In this document: piece after piece, positions 47,347 to 56,689 of the stretch
How positions within the stretch are numbered: position 1 is the first letter of the stretch
Layout: the number at the start of each line of letters is the position of its first letter
Assembly: GCF_005877885.1 (NCBI RefSeq)
Contig: NZ_VCHY01000025.1
Coordinates: 22,667-86,666, forward strand
Length of the DNA stretch: 64,000 nucleotides
Direction of reading: 5' to 3'
Source of the DNA: Labilibacter sediminis
GTDB lineage: Bacteria > Bacteroidota > Bacteroidia > Bacteroidales > Marinilabiliaceae
Translations under genes and position numbers: made by a program
The notes under the pieces: model-generated
Told to the model about the DNA's origin: nothing
The model's database searches: none
The model's input: the letters and a program-made list of their open reading frames with translations, nothing else

Positions 47347-48777
47347 ATGAAAACCAAATTAACACTCCGTTTTATACTATTTACTTTAATTGCCGTTACC
47401 TGTTCAAATACTTTTGCTCAAGGATATAAAATTGATGTAAGCATAAAAGGATGGCAGGATACAACGTTGATTTTAGGGCATTACTTTAACAAAAAGATGT
47501 TGGTAAATGATACCATTCAAATCAACGATAAAGGAATGGGAACATTTAGCGGTGATGAAGCTCTGCCCGGAGGTGTATACATCATATATATGCCGGATCA
47601 AAAATATTTTGATATCATTATTGATGATGAACAGCATTTTAGCATTTCTGTAGATAAAGAAGATCCAGTTGAATCTCTGGAAGTTAAAGGTAACAAGCAG
47701 GAAAAGGCATTTAACAATTATCAAAAATTTATTGCTGCTCAGCAGAAAGCCGCAAACCAGCTACAGCAAAAAATAAAGGATGCAGGAGATACCCCTAACG
47801 ATTCTGTTAAAATTTGGAAAGAAAAATTAAGAGGATTATCTGAAAATGTTAACTCCTATTGGGATAAAATTTTACTAAATCATGAAGGTACATTTTTAGC
47901 TGCATTTGTTAAAGCTATGCGCGAGGTTAAAGTTCCTGATTTTAAAACGGATGAAACAATTCCTGATTCTGTAGTACAATGGAAAAGATATCAATACTAC
48001 AAAAATCACTACTTCGACAATATTGATATGACGGACGACAGGTTGCTAAGAACACCATTCTTTACCAACAAGTTAGAAACATTTTTATCTAAAACTGTTT
48101 TCCAAATACCAGATAGTATTGTAAAAGAATCAATCAGAGTAGTTGAAATGGCTGAAGGCAATGAGGAAATGGAAAAATATCTCATACAACATACCTTTAA
48201 CAGCGTAAACGAAAGTAAATTGATGGGCATGGATGCAGCAATGGTGGCTCTGGCCGAAAAGTTCTACCTATCAGGAAAAGCAGATTGGGTTGATGATGAG
48301 TTTTTAACCAAACTGGAAGACAGAGTAAAGAAACTTAAACCTAATTTAATTGGAAATCAGGCTCCCGATCTCAAACTAGTGTCACCAAACAATGAATACT
48401 ACAGGCTAAGCGAAGTATATTCACCACTTACTATCCTGGTATTTTGGGAACCGGATTGCGGTCATTGTAAAAAAGAAATCCCCATTATAAAAAAAGAAAT
48501 TTGGGATAAATACCAGGATTTAGGTGTTAAAGTTTTTGCCGTATTCACTCAGGTAGAAACCGAAAAATGGACCTCTTTTATTGAAGAGCATCAATTAGAA
48601 GAGTGGATTAATGTTTACGATCCTTACAATCAAAGTAATTTCAGAAACCTGTATGATATTTACAGCACTCCGGCTATTTTTATTTTGGACGAAAACAAAA
48701 AAATAATTGCCAAACGAATAAGTGCTGATCAGGTTCCGGGTTTTATTGACCATCATTTGAATATTAATAAGCAATAA
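47347..48777 (+). CDS. TlpA-type thioredoxin-domain protein with DUF4369/DUF5106-like N-terminal region
   Basis: 476 residues with a signal peptide (about 1-26, ending T-F-A-Q). The N-terminal domain (about 27-110) has the D-T-T-L-I-L-G-H-Y-F beta pattern of DUF4369; a helical region follows, then a TlpA-like thioredoxin domain with redox-active Cys371 and Cys374 in P-D-C-G-H-C, and the cis-Pro loop (S-T-P-A-I-F-I-L). This architecture is common in Bacteroidetes extracytoplasmic disulfide exchange proteins. The reaction partner is unknown. It follows a glycosyltransferase and precedes a DUF4465 lipoprotein. Confidence 0.88.
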   Translation: MKTKLTLRFILFTLIAVTCSNTFAQGYKIDVSIKGWQDTTLILGHYFNKKMLVNDTIQINDKGMGTFSGDEALPGGVYIIYMPDQKYFDIIIDDEQHFSISVDKEDPVESLEVKGNKQEKAFNNYQKFIAAQQKAANQLQQKIKDAGDTPNDSVKIWKEKLRGLSENVNSYWDKILLNHEGTFLAAFVKAMREVKVPDFKTDETIPDSVVQWKRYQYYKNHYFDNIDMTDDRLLRTPFFTNKLETFLSKTVFQIPDSIVKESIRVVEMAEGNEEMEKYLIQHTFNSVNESKLMGMDAAMVALAEKFYLSGKADWVDDEFLTKLEDRVKKLKPNLIGNQAPDLKLVSPNNEYYRLSEVYSPLTILVFWEPDCGHCKKEIPIIKKEIWDKYQDLGVKVFAVFTQVETEKWTSFIEEHQLEEWINVYDPYNQSNFRNLYDIYSTPAIFILDENKKIIAKRISADQVPGFIDHHLNINKQ

Positions 48778-48805
48778 CAGGCATTAAAAACAAGACAATA
48801 GCTTG

Positions 48806-49801
48806 ATGATGAATATTAAGTCAACCCCATTATACTTTCTCTTTATAGCCATAGGGATACTATTATTTTCCTGTGAAGAGCATGTAAAAGACATACCGCC
48901 TTCTGAAATATTTATAAATATGCCGGAAGACGGCTATGAAGTACGCGTGACTGATACCTTGGTTATTTCTCCAAAAATCACGTACGACATTAACTCAACA
49001 TATACCTGGACGGTAGATGGCAAAGTAATTTGGAATGAAAAAGACTATACTTTAATTCCGGATGAGCTAAACCTGTTTGACGCTGTTTTTATGGTTAAAA
49101 ATGACAGAGGTTCTGATGAAATCAGCATTTGGGCTCAATCAATGTATCTTACCGACTTTGAAGATTTAGAATTAGAAAATGATAGTTTTTGGGTTAACAA
49201 CGAAGCAAACACATATTTTACTTCGGATAGTTTAAAATTTGAAATTAACGGCAGTTATAGTGCTGAGTCATGGACTGGCTTTACCTATTCAAACATGACC
49301 GGATCTAATTCTGAGGAAGAATATGAGAAATATAGCGCCTACAAACAGTCTGCATCATTTGACTCTGAAATTTTTGGTGTGATGATGCAGGATGATATTC
49401 AAACGTCATTAATAATTGAAACCATAGATGGTGAAGATCACGTATTTAAAAGTTTTGCCGTTAACAACTCTTATTATGTATATGATGCTATTAAGTCGGG
49501 TAATCACGGATCAAAAATATTTGGAGGAGAAGATGGTACTGATTTAGATTCGCTAGTTCTTAATATTAAAGGGTATACCAAAAACGGACTACAAAGCGGA
49601 ACAATTCAGTTTTATTTGGCAAACTATACGTTTGGCAACAATAGAGACAATTACATTATAACAGACTGGTCGACCATTGACCTGCAAGATTTAGGCGCCA
49701 TTAACAGAATAGAACTTGAAATAAGCTCAAGTGATGTTGTAGATGGAAAAATGATGACTCCTGGCTTTGTTTGTATTGATGAGTTTAAAATAATAGAGTA
49801 A
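48806..49801 (+). CDS. DUF4465 domain lipoprotein
   Basis: 331 residues; the frame can open at a TTG (48803), but ATG at 48806 (or 48809) is preferred. The N-terminal helix ends in L-L-F-S-C, a lipobox with Cys near residue 23. After a short Ig-like region (about 30-110), the DUF4465 domain starts at F-E-D-L and continues with W-T-G-F-T-Y-S-N, Y-S-A-Y and a Y-V-Y-D-A-I-K-S-G-N repeat, ending in F-V-C-I-D-E-F-K. DUF4465 proteins occur beside cobalamin/TonB systems and in surface proteins of Bacteroidetes. Function here unknown. A very strong hairpin terminator follows. Confidence 0.85.
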   Translation: MMNIKSTPLYFLFIAIGILLFSCEEHVKDIPPSEIFINMPEDGYEVRVTDTLVISPKITYDINSTYTWTVDGKVIWNEKDYTLIPDELNLFDAVFMVKNDRGSDEISIWAQSMYLTDFEDLELENDSFWVNNEANTYFTSDSLKFEINGSYSAESWTGFTYSNMTGSNSEEEYEKYSAYKQSASFDSEIFGVMMQDDIQTSLIIETIDGEDHVFKSFAVNNSYYVYDAIKSGNHGSKIFGGEDGTDLDSLVLNIKGYTKNGLQSGTIQFYLANYTFGNNRDNYIITDWSTIDLQDLGAINRIELEISSSDVVDGKMMTPGFVCIDEFKIIE

Positions 49802-49810
49802 CAAAATAAT

Positions 49811-49862
49811 AAAAAGGAAAAGCGGGTTATTTCATGCTGAAATAACCCGCTTTTCCTTTTTT
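49811..49862. terminator. Strong bidirectional terminator between DUF4465 and protease genes
   Basis: An inverted repeat of about 24 bp (AAAAAGGAAAAGCGGGTTA... and its complement) closes on a TGC loop and is flanked by A and T runs. It serves the convergent genes on both sides. Confidence 0.95.
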
Positions 49863-49865
49863 ACA

Positions 49866-52058
49866 TCAATAACTTTGTTTGGTAAACTTTAGATAAGTGT
49901 ACTTCTCTCCTACCCTTAATTTCATCACATAAACACCTTGTGAAAGATCAGTAATATCAATTGGAATATTTGAGGCTTCATTTTCTACTTTTTCCCAATG
50001 CACTCTATGACCATTCATATTAAAAATTTCACAACTTTCAATAAACTCTCCTTTACTATCAATGCTAATAAAGTCAATATTACATGGATTTGGGTATAAT
50101 AAAATGTTCTTATCTTTTTCCGGAATAATCTGAGTATCACCATATACTACCATATTGGCCAACACATCAATCCATAATGATTTATTAACACCATCATATA
50201 CATCTGATGCCTTTTGCCAACTATCGCCTTCGTACACCATCATGGAGTTATTAATTTTGCCATCATTTATTGAATGATATACTGCAAAAGTATCCACAGG
50301 TGATCCTGTGTAATTAATTTCATATCCTACATAAAAATCTCCTGTTACATTTACCGGGCTGGTAAATTCAATATAGGTTTCCTTATTAGATTTTAAATCT
50401 TTTATAGCAATATCCTTCTCCCTTACAACAATACTCTCAGGTGCTTCCAGTCCTTGCCAAACAACTAAATCAATGGTTTGTAAGGATCCCCACATATAAA
50501 CTGCTGGCATAAAATATACACCCTTTAAGGTAGCCGATCGTATTCCTCCAAAATGTTCTGCAAACATGACTGATCCCTTTGCATTATGACCACTTATATA
50601 ACCTCCAGACTCCACATGACTAACTCCTTTCTTTTCTCCATTTTCAACGTTGGTCAGGCGCAAGTAAGGATCATTTTCATACGGATCAAATCCCACTAAA
50701 CTCTGTACTCCCGCATTAATTGGATCGAGCCAGTGCTTAAACTGACCATCAATTTCTGAGTTTTGATCCCAGGCTTTATAAAATTGCGTATAATAATCAT
50801 TTCTTGAATTAGTGCAATTAGCCTCTCCACCCGATAATGTTCCAACTAATTTATTATTTATATCAAAAATACCACTCCCTGAAGAACCAGCTTCTGTTGT
50901 TCCGGTAGCCCATCTGCTAACCAACCAATGAAAATTCTTGACAAAAGGTGAATAATCGGGGTAACCCGAATTTAATCCACATGTAACCGGGATTAAATCT
51001 GTAAGCGAAGTAGATATCTTCTTTACATCTCCCTGTGGATGATGGATGCCTATAAAAGGCTTAGACGGTGAAGAGTTCAATGTCCAACCGGCATAATAAG
51101 GACGATAATGAGCTGGTGGTACTTCCTCCAACTCTACCAAGGCTATATCCATACTATCAGCACGAACTCGTGTTGTTCCGCCTGATACACTATGTAATTT
51201 TGTTCCTTCAATATTATCACTACAGTAAGGTACTTCATAGTTCATGTAAAATACTGTAGAACTTCCATCTTTATCTAAGTTATAACAATGCGAACCTGTG
51301 ATGATATATGGCTTGCCATCCTGGGCTGTATTATTAATTAAAGTCGCTGTACATAGTTGCCTTCCATCCACTATCAATTTACCAACAGAACGTCTTATAT
51401 CCAGCTCGTTATTTTCATCATAGCAAGAAATATCTTCATTACAACTTCCTGAATCGCCAAAAAAACCAACTTTTAACGAAAGTAGCTTATGAACACCTAA
51501 GAAATCATGATTAACAGCTCCAATTAACAGCTCACCTTTAAATTCAGCTTTAACCGGCTCCTGGTATTCCACAATAATCTGATCTCCTGCCACCGGTGCT
51601 GTTGCCAATACTCCAGAGGGCTTATTATTTTTTTTCGTAAAGGCCCCAATCACTTCTGAATGGTCGGTGTTGTAAATAAAAAGCTTTGCTCCCTTTGGTA
51701 ATTTATACCTGTCGAAGATAAGGTTTATAGAGTAAGCTCCAGGAGAACTAATTGAAAGTCTCCAAATTTTGACACCCTCATCTGTCACGTGCCAAACACC
51801 TGAGTTATCTGGTGTATAATTAACTGTAAACTGGTGTGCAAAAGTTAATGCTTGTCCATTTTTTTGTTTTTTTGACTCTTGCAAATGCGCCTTTGAGGGC
51901 ATATAACTCAGTTGTTTCGTATTATTTGATTTAACCGACAAACTTGCCTCCGGCCCAAAATAAGGCTGACCCTGATAACTAATTTGGGCCATGCTACTCT
52001 GTGAGATAGAACAAAAAATTAAACTTACTACAATTAATATATGATGTACTTTAAACAT
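49866..52058 (-). CDS. Secreted trypsin-like serine endopeptidase with T9SS C-terminal sorting domain
   Basis: 730 residues. A signal peptide (about 1-25, ending S-S-M-A-Q) is followed by an N-terminal domain, then a chymotrypsin-fold S1-like protease with triad His about 256 (T-G-S-H-C), Asp about 302 (M-D-I-A-L) and Ser about 393 (A-G-S-S-G-S-G-I). It resembles lysyl endopeptidase-type enzymes, with paired cysteines around the triad. The last 80 residues (L-L-Y-P-N-P ... L-S-Q-G-V-Y-V-M-K-L) form the type A T9SS sorting domain, so it is exported to or beyond the cell surface. The P1 preference was not determined. Confidence 0.93.
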   Translation of the reverse strand: MFKVHHILIVVSLIFCSISQSSMAQISYQGQPYFGPEASLSVKSNNTKQLSYMPSKAHLQESKKQKNGQALTFAHQFTVNYTPDNSGVWHVTDEGVKIWRLSISSPGAYSINLIFDRYKLPKGAKLFIYNTDHSEVIGAFTKKNNKPSGVLATAPVAGDQIIVEYQEPVKAEFKGELLIGAVNHDFLGVHKLLSLKVGFFGDSGSCNEDISCYDENNELDIRRSVGKLIVDGRQLCTATLINNTAQDGKPYIITGSHCYNLDKDGSSTVFYMNYEVPYCSDNIEGTKLHSVSGGTTRVRADSMDIALVELEEVPPAHYRPYYAGWTLNSSPSKPFIGIHHPQGDVKKISTSLTDLIPVTCGLNSGYPDYSPFVKNFHWLVSRWATGTTEAGSSGSGIFDINNKLVGTLSGGEANCTNSRNDYYTQFYKAWDQNSEIDGQFKHWLDPINAGVQSLVGFDPYENDPYLRLTNVENGEKKGVSHVESGGYISGHNAKGSVMFAEHFGGIRSATLKGVYFMPAVYMWGSLQTIDLVVWQGLEAPESIVVREKDIAIKDLKSNKETYIEFTSPVNVTGDFYVGYEINYTGSPVDTFAVYHSINDGKINNSMMVYEGDSWQKASDVYDGVNKSLWIDVLANMVVYGDTQIIPEKDKNILLYPNPCNIDFISIDSKGEFIESCEIFNMNGHRVHWEKVENEASNIPIDITDLSQGVYVMKLRVGEKYTYLKFTKQSY

Positions 52059-52270
52059 ATTTCACTTACTAAATTTTTCTAAATGCTCTATAGACTACAC
52101 CTTATCAAATAAGTTTAATCTAACTGGTTTTAGTTTCTACATTATCTTCATAAGTTCTTAAAGAAAATAAAGATTATACTTGTACCAACCTTGTCTACCA
52201 GCCGGCCTTACCCGGTTTATAATATGCAACCGAACACACAATTGTGATTCTTGAGCGTATAATAATAAAC

Positions 52271-52309
52271 AAAAAAGTTGTCAATTAACCTGTAAATGAC
52301 AACTCTTTT
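52271..52309 (-). terminator. Terminator of buk
   Basis: AGTTGTCA pairs with TGACAACT, with flanking A/T runs, 30 nt after the buk stop in its direction. Confidence 0.85.
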
Positions 52310-52338
52310 AATACGTATAAATCTGTTTAATGTTTTAT

Positions 52339-53415
52339 CTATTGGTATATTTTACATTTTACCTGGTTGCGCATGGCCATTAAAGCATTTTGCATTAAGG
52401 CTGTCATTTCATCTTCTCCAGGATAAACAGCCACCGGAGCGATAAAATCAACCATTTCTTTAATGTAATCCACCACAAACTTATCGTGGGCAATACCCCC
52501 GGTTAAAATTATACCATTTACTTTTCCTTTTAATACAGTAGCACATCCGCCAATGGCCTTACCAATTTGATAACACATCCCACTTAAAACAAGTTCAGCA
52601 TGCTTATCTCCCGCTTTTACTCTTTTTTCAACCTCATAGGCCTGATTAGTCCCTAAATGAGCCACCAATCCTCCTTTTCCATTTACAATCTTTTTCATTT
52701 CATCATAAGAGTATTTCCCGCTATAACAAGCTCGTATTAACGCTCCTGTTGGTAAAGTACCTGCACGCTCCGGTGAAAACGGTCCATAACCATCCAAAGC
52801 ATTATTTACATCTACCACTCTACCCTGGCGGTGCGCTCCAATTGAAATACCACCTCCCATATGCGCAACAATAAGATTTAACTCTTCATAAACAAAACCG
52901 CGAGTACGTGCAAATAAACGCGCTACTGCTTTTTGGTTTAAGGCATGAAATACCGATTGTCGTGGCATTGACGGGCAACCTGTGATACGTGCTACTTCAT
53001 CTAACTCGTCCACTACCACCGGATCTGCAATAAAGGCTCTTGCTTCAGGTAATGACTTGGCAATATCATCGGCAATTAAACCTCCTAAATTACTGGCATG
53101 TTCTCCTAAAATACCAACACGCAAATCTCGCTTTAGGGATTCATTTACCTCATAAACACCTGATTCAATTGGCTTAACCAAACCACCTCTACCCACAACA
53201 GCATCAATACGTTCAATATCGATATCTGCCTGTATTAATTCATTTAAAATTACTTCTTTACGAAATTCGTATTGTTCTGATATACTATTAAAGGGTGCTA
53301 AATCTTCGTTTGAATGCTTTATATTCTTTAAAAAGATAGATTTTTCATTATCGAAGACAGCAATCTTTGTTGATGTAGATCCTGGATTAATTGCTAAAAT
53401 TCTAAAGGTTTCCAT
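52339..53415 (-). CDS. buk: Butyrate kinase
   Basis: 358-residue ASKHA-fold kinase converting butyryl phosphate and ADP to butyrate and ATP. It starts with I-L-A-I-N-P-G-S-T-S-T-K-I and has V-G-R-G-G-L, I-V-A-H-M-G-G-G-I-S-I and L-T-G-G-I-A, all typical of Buk rather than acetate kinase. It follows a phosphotransbutyrylase gene after 17 nt, which would give the butyryl phosphate. Last gene of its unit; a terminator follows. Branched-chain acyl phosphates could also be substrates. Confidence 0.95.
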   Translation of the reverse strand: METFRILAINPGSTSTKIAVFDNEKSIFLKNIKHSNEDLAPFNSISEQYEFRKEVILNELIQADIDIERIDAVVGRGGLVKPIESGVYEVNESLKRDLRVGILGEHASNLGGLIADDIAKSLPEARAFIADPVVVDELDEVARITGCPSMPRQSVFHALNQKAVARLFARTRGFVYEELNLIVAHMGGGISIGAHRQGRVVDVNNALDGYGPFSPERAGTLPTGALIRACYSGKYSYDEMKKIVNGKGGLVAHLGTNQAYEVEKRVKAGDKHAELVLSGMCYQIGKAIGGCATVLKGKVNGIILTGGIAHDKFVVDYIKEMVDFIAPVAVYPGEDEMTALMQNALMAMRNQVKCKIYQ

Positions 53416-53432
53416 AAATGTTTATCAATAGG

Positions 53433-54359
53433 TTAATGATTGTCTTTAACTGTAAGGCATGCTAAAGCTAAACAATAGTATTTAGATTTAAAACTTTCAC
53501 TGCGAGACATGACAACTACAGGGTGTGTAGTTCCCTGTATTAATCCTGCCAATTCTCCATTTCCAAATAACATTATCCCTTTATAAAAAGGGTTACAAGC
53601 TTCCAAAGTAGGAAATAATAACACATCGGCATCTCCATTTATGGGTGTTTTGGCTCCTTTAACTTTTACACTTTCCTTATCACAAGCTAAAAATAAATCC
53701 AATGGACCATCCATAAGGCAATTTTTTATCTCACCACGAGAAGCCATTTCGCACATATTTTTATATTCCCGAGAATTGGGAAAATGAGGAGATACTTTTT
53801 CTGAAGCGCCAATTAATGCCACCTTAGGTTTATTGACTCCTAATTGATGTGCCATATTTATTGCATAACGAGCCATAGCTACTTTTTGCTCCTGATTTGG
53901 GAATGGTATTACCGCCGGATCTGTAATTAGTAGTAATTTATGATACTTAGGAATTTCCAGAGCACATACATAACTAAGTACTCCATTGGTTTTCATAAGC
54001 CCTTTCTGCTTTTGCATCACGGCTTTTAAAAAGAGATCGGTACCTATTAGTCCTTTCATGATGATATCCGCATCACCATTTTTTATTAACTGAACCCCTA
54101 ACTTAGCTGCTTCATCTGCCTGATTGCACTCTATAATTGAAAAAGTACCCGACTGTAAGGTGTTTTCTTTTGCTAAAAGTTCTTGTATCTTACTCTTATT
54201 GCCAATAAATATTGGGAATATAAAACCATCAGTACACGCCTTTACTACCGCTCCCATTGTATTGGCATCTTCTGCCATAACAACTGCTACACGCCACCGT
54301 TCGCCCGTATCAATAACATGCCGGGCTATTTGCTCTAGTTTTGTAATTGCTATATCCAT
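53433..54359 (-). CDS. Phosphate butyryltransferase-type protein 1
   Basis: 308 residues of the PTA/PTB family, converting acyl-CoA and phosphate to acyl phosphate. It has a D-A-N-T-M-G-A-V segment, I-M-K-G-L-I-G-T, L-L-I-T-D-P-A and M-D-G-P-L-D-L-F. Spacing to the second homologue (ptb 2, upstream) is 5 nt and to buk 17 nt, so the three form a tight unit. The two homologues differ enough to have separate substrates. Confidence 0.85.
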   Translation of the reverse strand: MDIAITKLEQIARHVIDTGERWRVAVVMAEDANTMGAVVKACTDGFIFPIFIGNKSKIQELLAKENTLQSGTFSIIECNQADEAAKLGVQLIKNGDADIIMKGLIGTDLFLKAVMQKQKGLMKTNGVLSYVCALEIPKYHKLLLITDPAVIPFPNQEQKVAMARYAINMAHQLGVNKPKVALIGASEKVSPHFPNSREYKNMCEMASRGEIKNCLMDGPLDLFLACDKESVKVKGAKTPINGDADVLLFPTLEACNPFYKGIMLFGNGELAGLIQGTTHPVVVMSRSESFKSKYYCLALACLTVKDNH

Positions 54360-54364
54360 AGCCC

Positions 54365-55261
54365 TTATGCTAATGCAGCCAATAAAATACTATGGTATTT
54401 AGATTCTTCAGAATCACTTCTTGAGGTTAATACTATAGGTGTTTTTGCACCAAGTATAACAGATGCTACCTTGGCTTTAGCAAAAAACACCAAGGACTTA
54501 TACAACACATTCCCTACCTCAATATCAGGCATCAACAAAAGGTCTGTATCACCAGCTACGGCACTTTTAATATTTTTGTGTTTGGCACTTTCAAAACTTA
54601 CTGCGTTATCAAAAGCCAGAGGACCATCAATAATACAATTTCGAATTTGATCGCGTTGATTCATTTTTGAAAGCAAAGCCGCATCTAGGGTAGCCTGCAT
54701 ATTTTCATTCACCATTTCTATGGCTCCTAAAACTGCTACTTTGGGTTTTGCAATCCCCATCACATTTAAATAACTCACAGAGTTATTGATAATGGCTATT
54801 TTATCCTGAAGATTTGGCGCAATATTCATGGCCACATCTGTAACAGCGATAAGTTTGTGGTAGGTGTCTACTTCAAACAAAGCAAAGTGAGATAATAATC
54901 GTCCGGTTCTTAGTCCCCATTCTTTATTTAAAACACCTTTAAGCAGAACAGGGGTAGCTACCTTCCCTTTCATGAGAAACTGAGCTTCATTATCATGAAC
55001 CAGTTTAACGGCTATTTCAACACATTTGGTATGATCTACTTCATCAATAAACCGGGCTCCTTCAAAGTTGTACCCTTTTTCGGCAATAATACTTTGGGTA
55101 TGACTCTTATCACCAATTAATATCGGCTTAATAAGACCAGCCTGATATGCCTTATGCACTGCATCCAATGAGTGTGGATCTTGCGAAACTGCTAAGGCCA
55201 ATGTTTTAATTACATTGTTCTTTTTTACTAATCTTTCAAGGTCAGATAACTTTTTAAACAT
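54365..55261 (-). CDS. Phosphate butyryltransferase-type protein 2
   Basis: 298 residues, same family as the gene downstream. It shows D-P-H-S-L-D-A-V, L-M-K-G-K-V-A-T, A-V-T-D-V-A-M-N and I-I-D-G-P-L-A-F-D. It is first in the ptb-ptb-buk unit, separated from ackA by a terminator. Two copies suggest either a heteromer or two acyl ranges (butyryl vs branched). Confidence 0.85.
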   Translation of the reverse strand: MFKKLSDLERLVKKNNVIKTLALAVSQDPHSLDAVHKAYQAGLIKPILIGDKSHTQSIIAEKGYNFEGARFIDEVDHTKCVEIAVKLVHDNEAQFLMKGKVATPVLLKGVLNKEWGLRTGRLLSHFALFEVDTYHKLIAVTDVAMNIAPNLQDKIAIINNSVSYLNVMGIAKPKVAVLGAIEMVNENMQATLDAALLSKMNQRDQIRNCIIDGPLAFDNAVSFESAKHKNIKSAVAGDTDLLLMPDIEVGNVLYKSLVFFAKAKVASVILGAKTPIVLTSRSDSEESKYHSILLAALA

Positions 55262-55382
55262 AAGCTACTATTTTTATTTTGCTCGTATGAATGTAAAAAT
55301 ATTAACTGCATTACAGTCAAACAAGAACTTTAGTCATAACAAAAACATTAATTTATATTCTTGCTACTGACCTTGAAAGAGC

Positions 55383-55410
55383 AAAAAACCCGAGTATTAC
55401 TCAGGTTTTA
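55383..55410 (-). terminator. Terminator between ackA and ptb-ptb-buk
   Basis: On the minus strand, AAAACC-GAGT pairs with ACTC-GGTTTT around a short ATT loop with one mismatch, followed by T6. It separates pta-hbd-ackA from ptb-ptb-buk. Confidence 0.75.
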
Positions 55411-55413
55411 ATA

Positions 55414-56631
55414 TTATCTGCTTGCCAATTCCTCAACAATATGTTTTGTATCTTTAGCAATGACCAATTCCTCATCAGTAGGAACTACCATCACTGTTAC
55501 TTTACTTTTGTCGGAACTAATTACAGCTTCCTCACCTCTAAGGTCAGTATTTTCACTTTCATCCATTTCAACACCCATATATTCTAAATCAGAACATATT
55601 TTATATCGTGTTTTATCTCCATTCTCACCAATACCTCCAGTAAAGATAATTACATCAGCACCACCCATAGCAGCAGCATAAGATCCAATATACTTTTTGA
55701 TTCTATAGCAATACATATCTAAACCTAAGTCTGCTAATTTATTGCCATTGCGCGAAGCTGCTTCAATCTCTCTCATATCTGAAGAAACTCCTGTTATTCC
55801 TAACATTCCGCTTTGCTTATTAAAAAGCACACTGGCAGACTTAGTTCCAATCATCTCTTTATCCATAATATAAGTAGCAGCACCTATATCCAAATCTCCA
55901 GCTCTGGTTCCCATTATTAAACCTTCAATTGGCGTAAAACCCATTGAAGTATCAACAGATTCTCCGTTTTTAATCGCAGCAATAGAAGCTCCGTTACCCA
56001 GGTGACATGAGATAATCTTACTCTTAGTATAATCCAATCCTAAGATTTCACAAGCTCTGGCTGAAACATACTTATGACTGGTACCATGGAACCCATAACG
56101 ACGGATACCATATTTCTGATATAATGAATAAGGAATAGCATACATATATGCATGCTTAGGCATAGTTTGGTGAAATGCAGTATCGAAAACACCTACCTGA
56201 GGAACATTAGGTAAAAGTTGTTCGATAGCAGTTATACCACTTAAGTTTGGCGGATTGTGCAGAGGTGCTAAATCAATACACTCATTCATTTTATTTACTA
56301 CCTCATTGGTAATAAATACACTTGAATTAAATTCCTCACCTCCATGTACAACTCGGTGTCCAACTGCATCAATCTCTTCAAGATTAAAGATACAACCATG
56401 CTTTTCACTGGAAAGCACACCTAATATATAGTCGATACCTGTTTGATGATCTAAAATCTCACCTTCCAATAAAACTTTTTCACCACTTTCTTTTTCGTGC
56501 TTTAAAAATGAACCTTTTAATCCAATTTTTTCTACAGCACCTTTGCCCAATACGTTATGACCATTGTCGTCCATATTGAACAATTGATATTTAATTGAGG
56601 AACTACCGCAATTTAATACTAATATTTTCAT
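55414..56631 (-). CDS. ackA: Acetate kinase
   Basis: 405-residue ASKHA kinase making ATP from acetyl phosphate. It begins with I-L-V-L-N-C-G-S-S-S-I-K-Y and has G-H-R-V-V-H-G-G, F-D-T-A-F-H-Q-T-M-P, Y-G-F-H-G-T-S-H and M-G-T-R-A-G-D-L-D, all catalytic signatures intact. It lies in the same run as pta (with a hydroxyacyl-CoA dehydrogenase between), giving acetyl-CoA to acetate with ATP. A terminator follows. Confidence 0.97.
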   Translation of the reverse strand: MKILVLNCGSSSIKYQLFNMDDNGHNVLGKGAVEKIGLKGSFLKHEKESGEKVLLEGEILDHQTGIDYILGVLSSEKHGCIFNLEEIDAVGHRVVHGGEEFNSSVFITNEVVNKMNECIDLAPLHNPPNLSGITAIEQLLPNVPQVGVFDTAFHQTMPKHAYMYAIPYSLYQKYGIRRYGFHGTSHKYVSARACEILGLDYTKSKIISCHLGNGASIAAIKNGESVDTSMGFTPIEGLIMGTRAGDLDIGAATYIMDKEMIGTKSASVLFNKQSGMLGITGVSSDMREIEAASRNGNKLADLGLDMYCYRIKKYIGSYAAAMGGADVIIFTGGIGENGDKTRYKICSDLEYMGVEMDESENTDLRGEEAVISSDKSKVTVMVVPTDEELVIAKDTKHIVEELASR

Positions 56632-56689
56632 GTGTTTACTATTTGCTTTTTAACGATAAGACTTTTAACCTATTGGATTAAAATATTAT

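Noticed and set aside
52201..52235. A stretch resembling the left end of the dispersed repeat (ACCCGG...ATATGCA)
   Set aside because: Only about a dozen bases agree and the interior does not align; it is probably chance.
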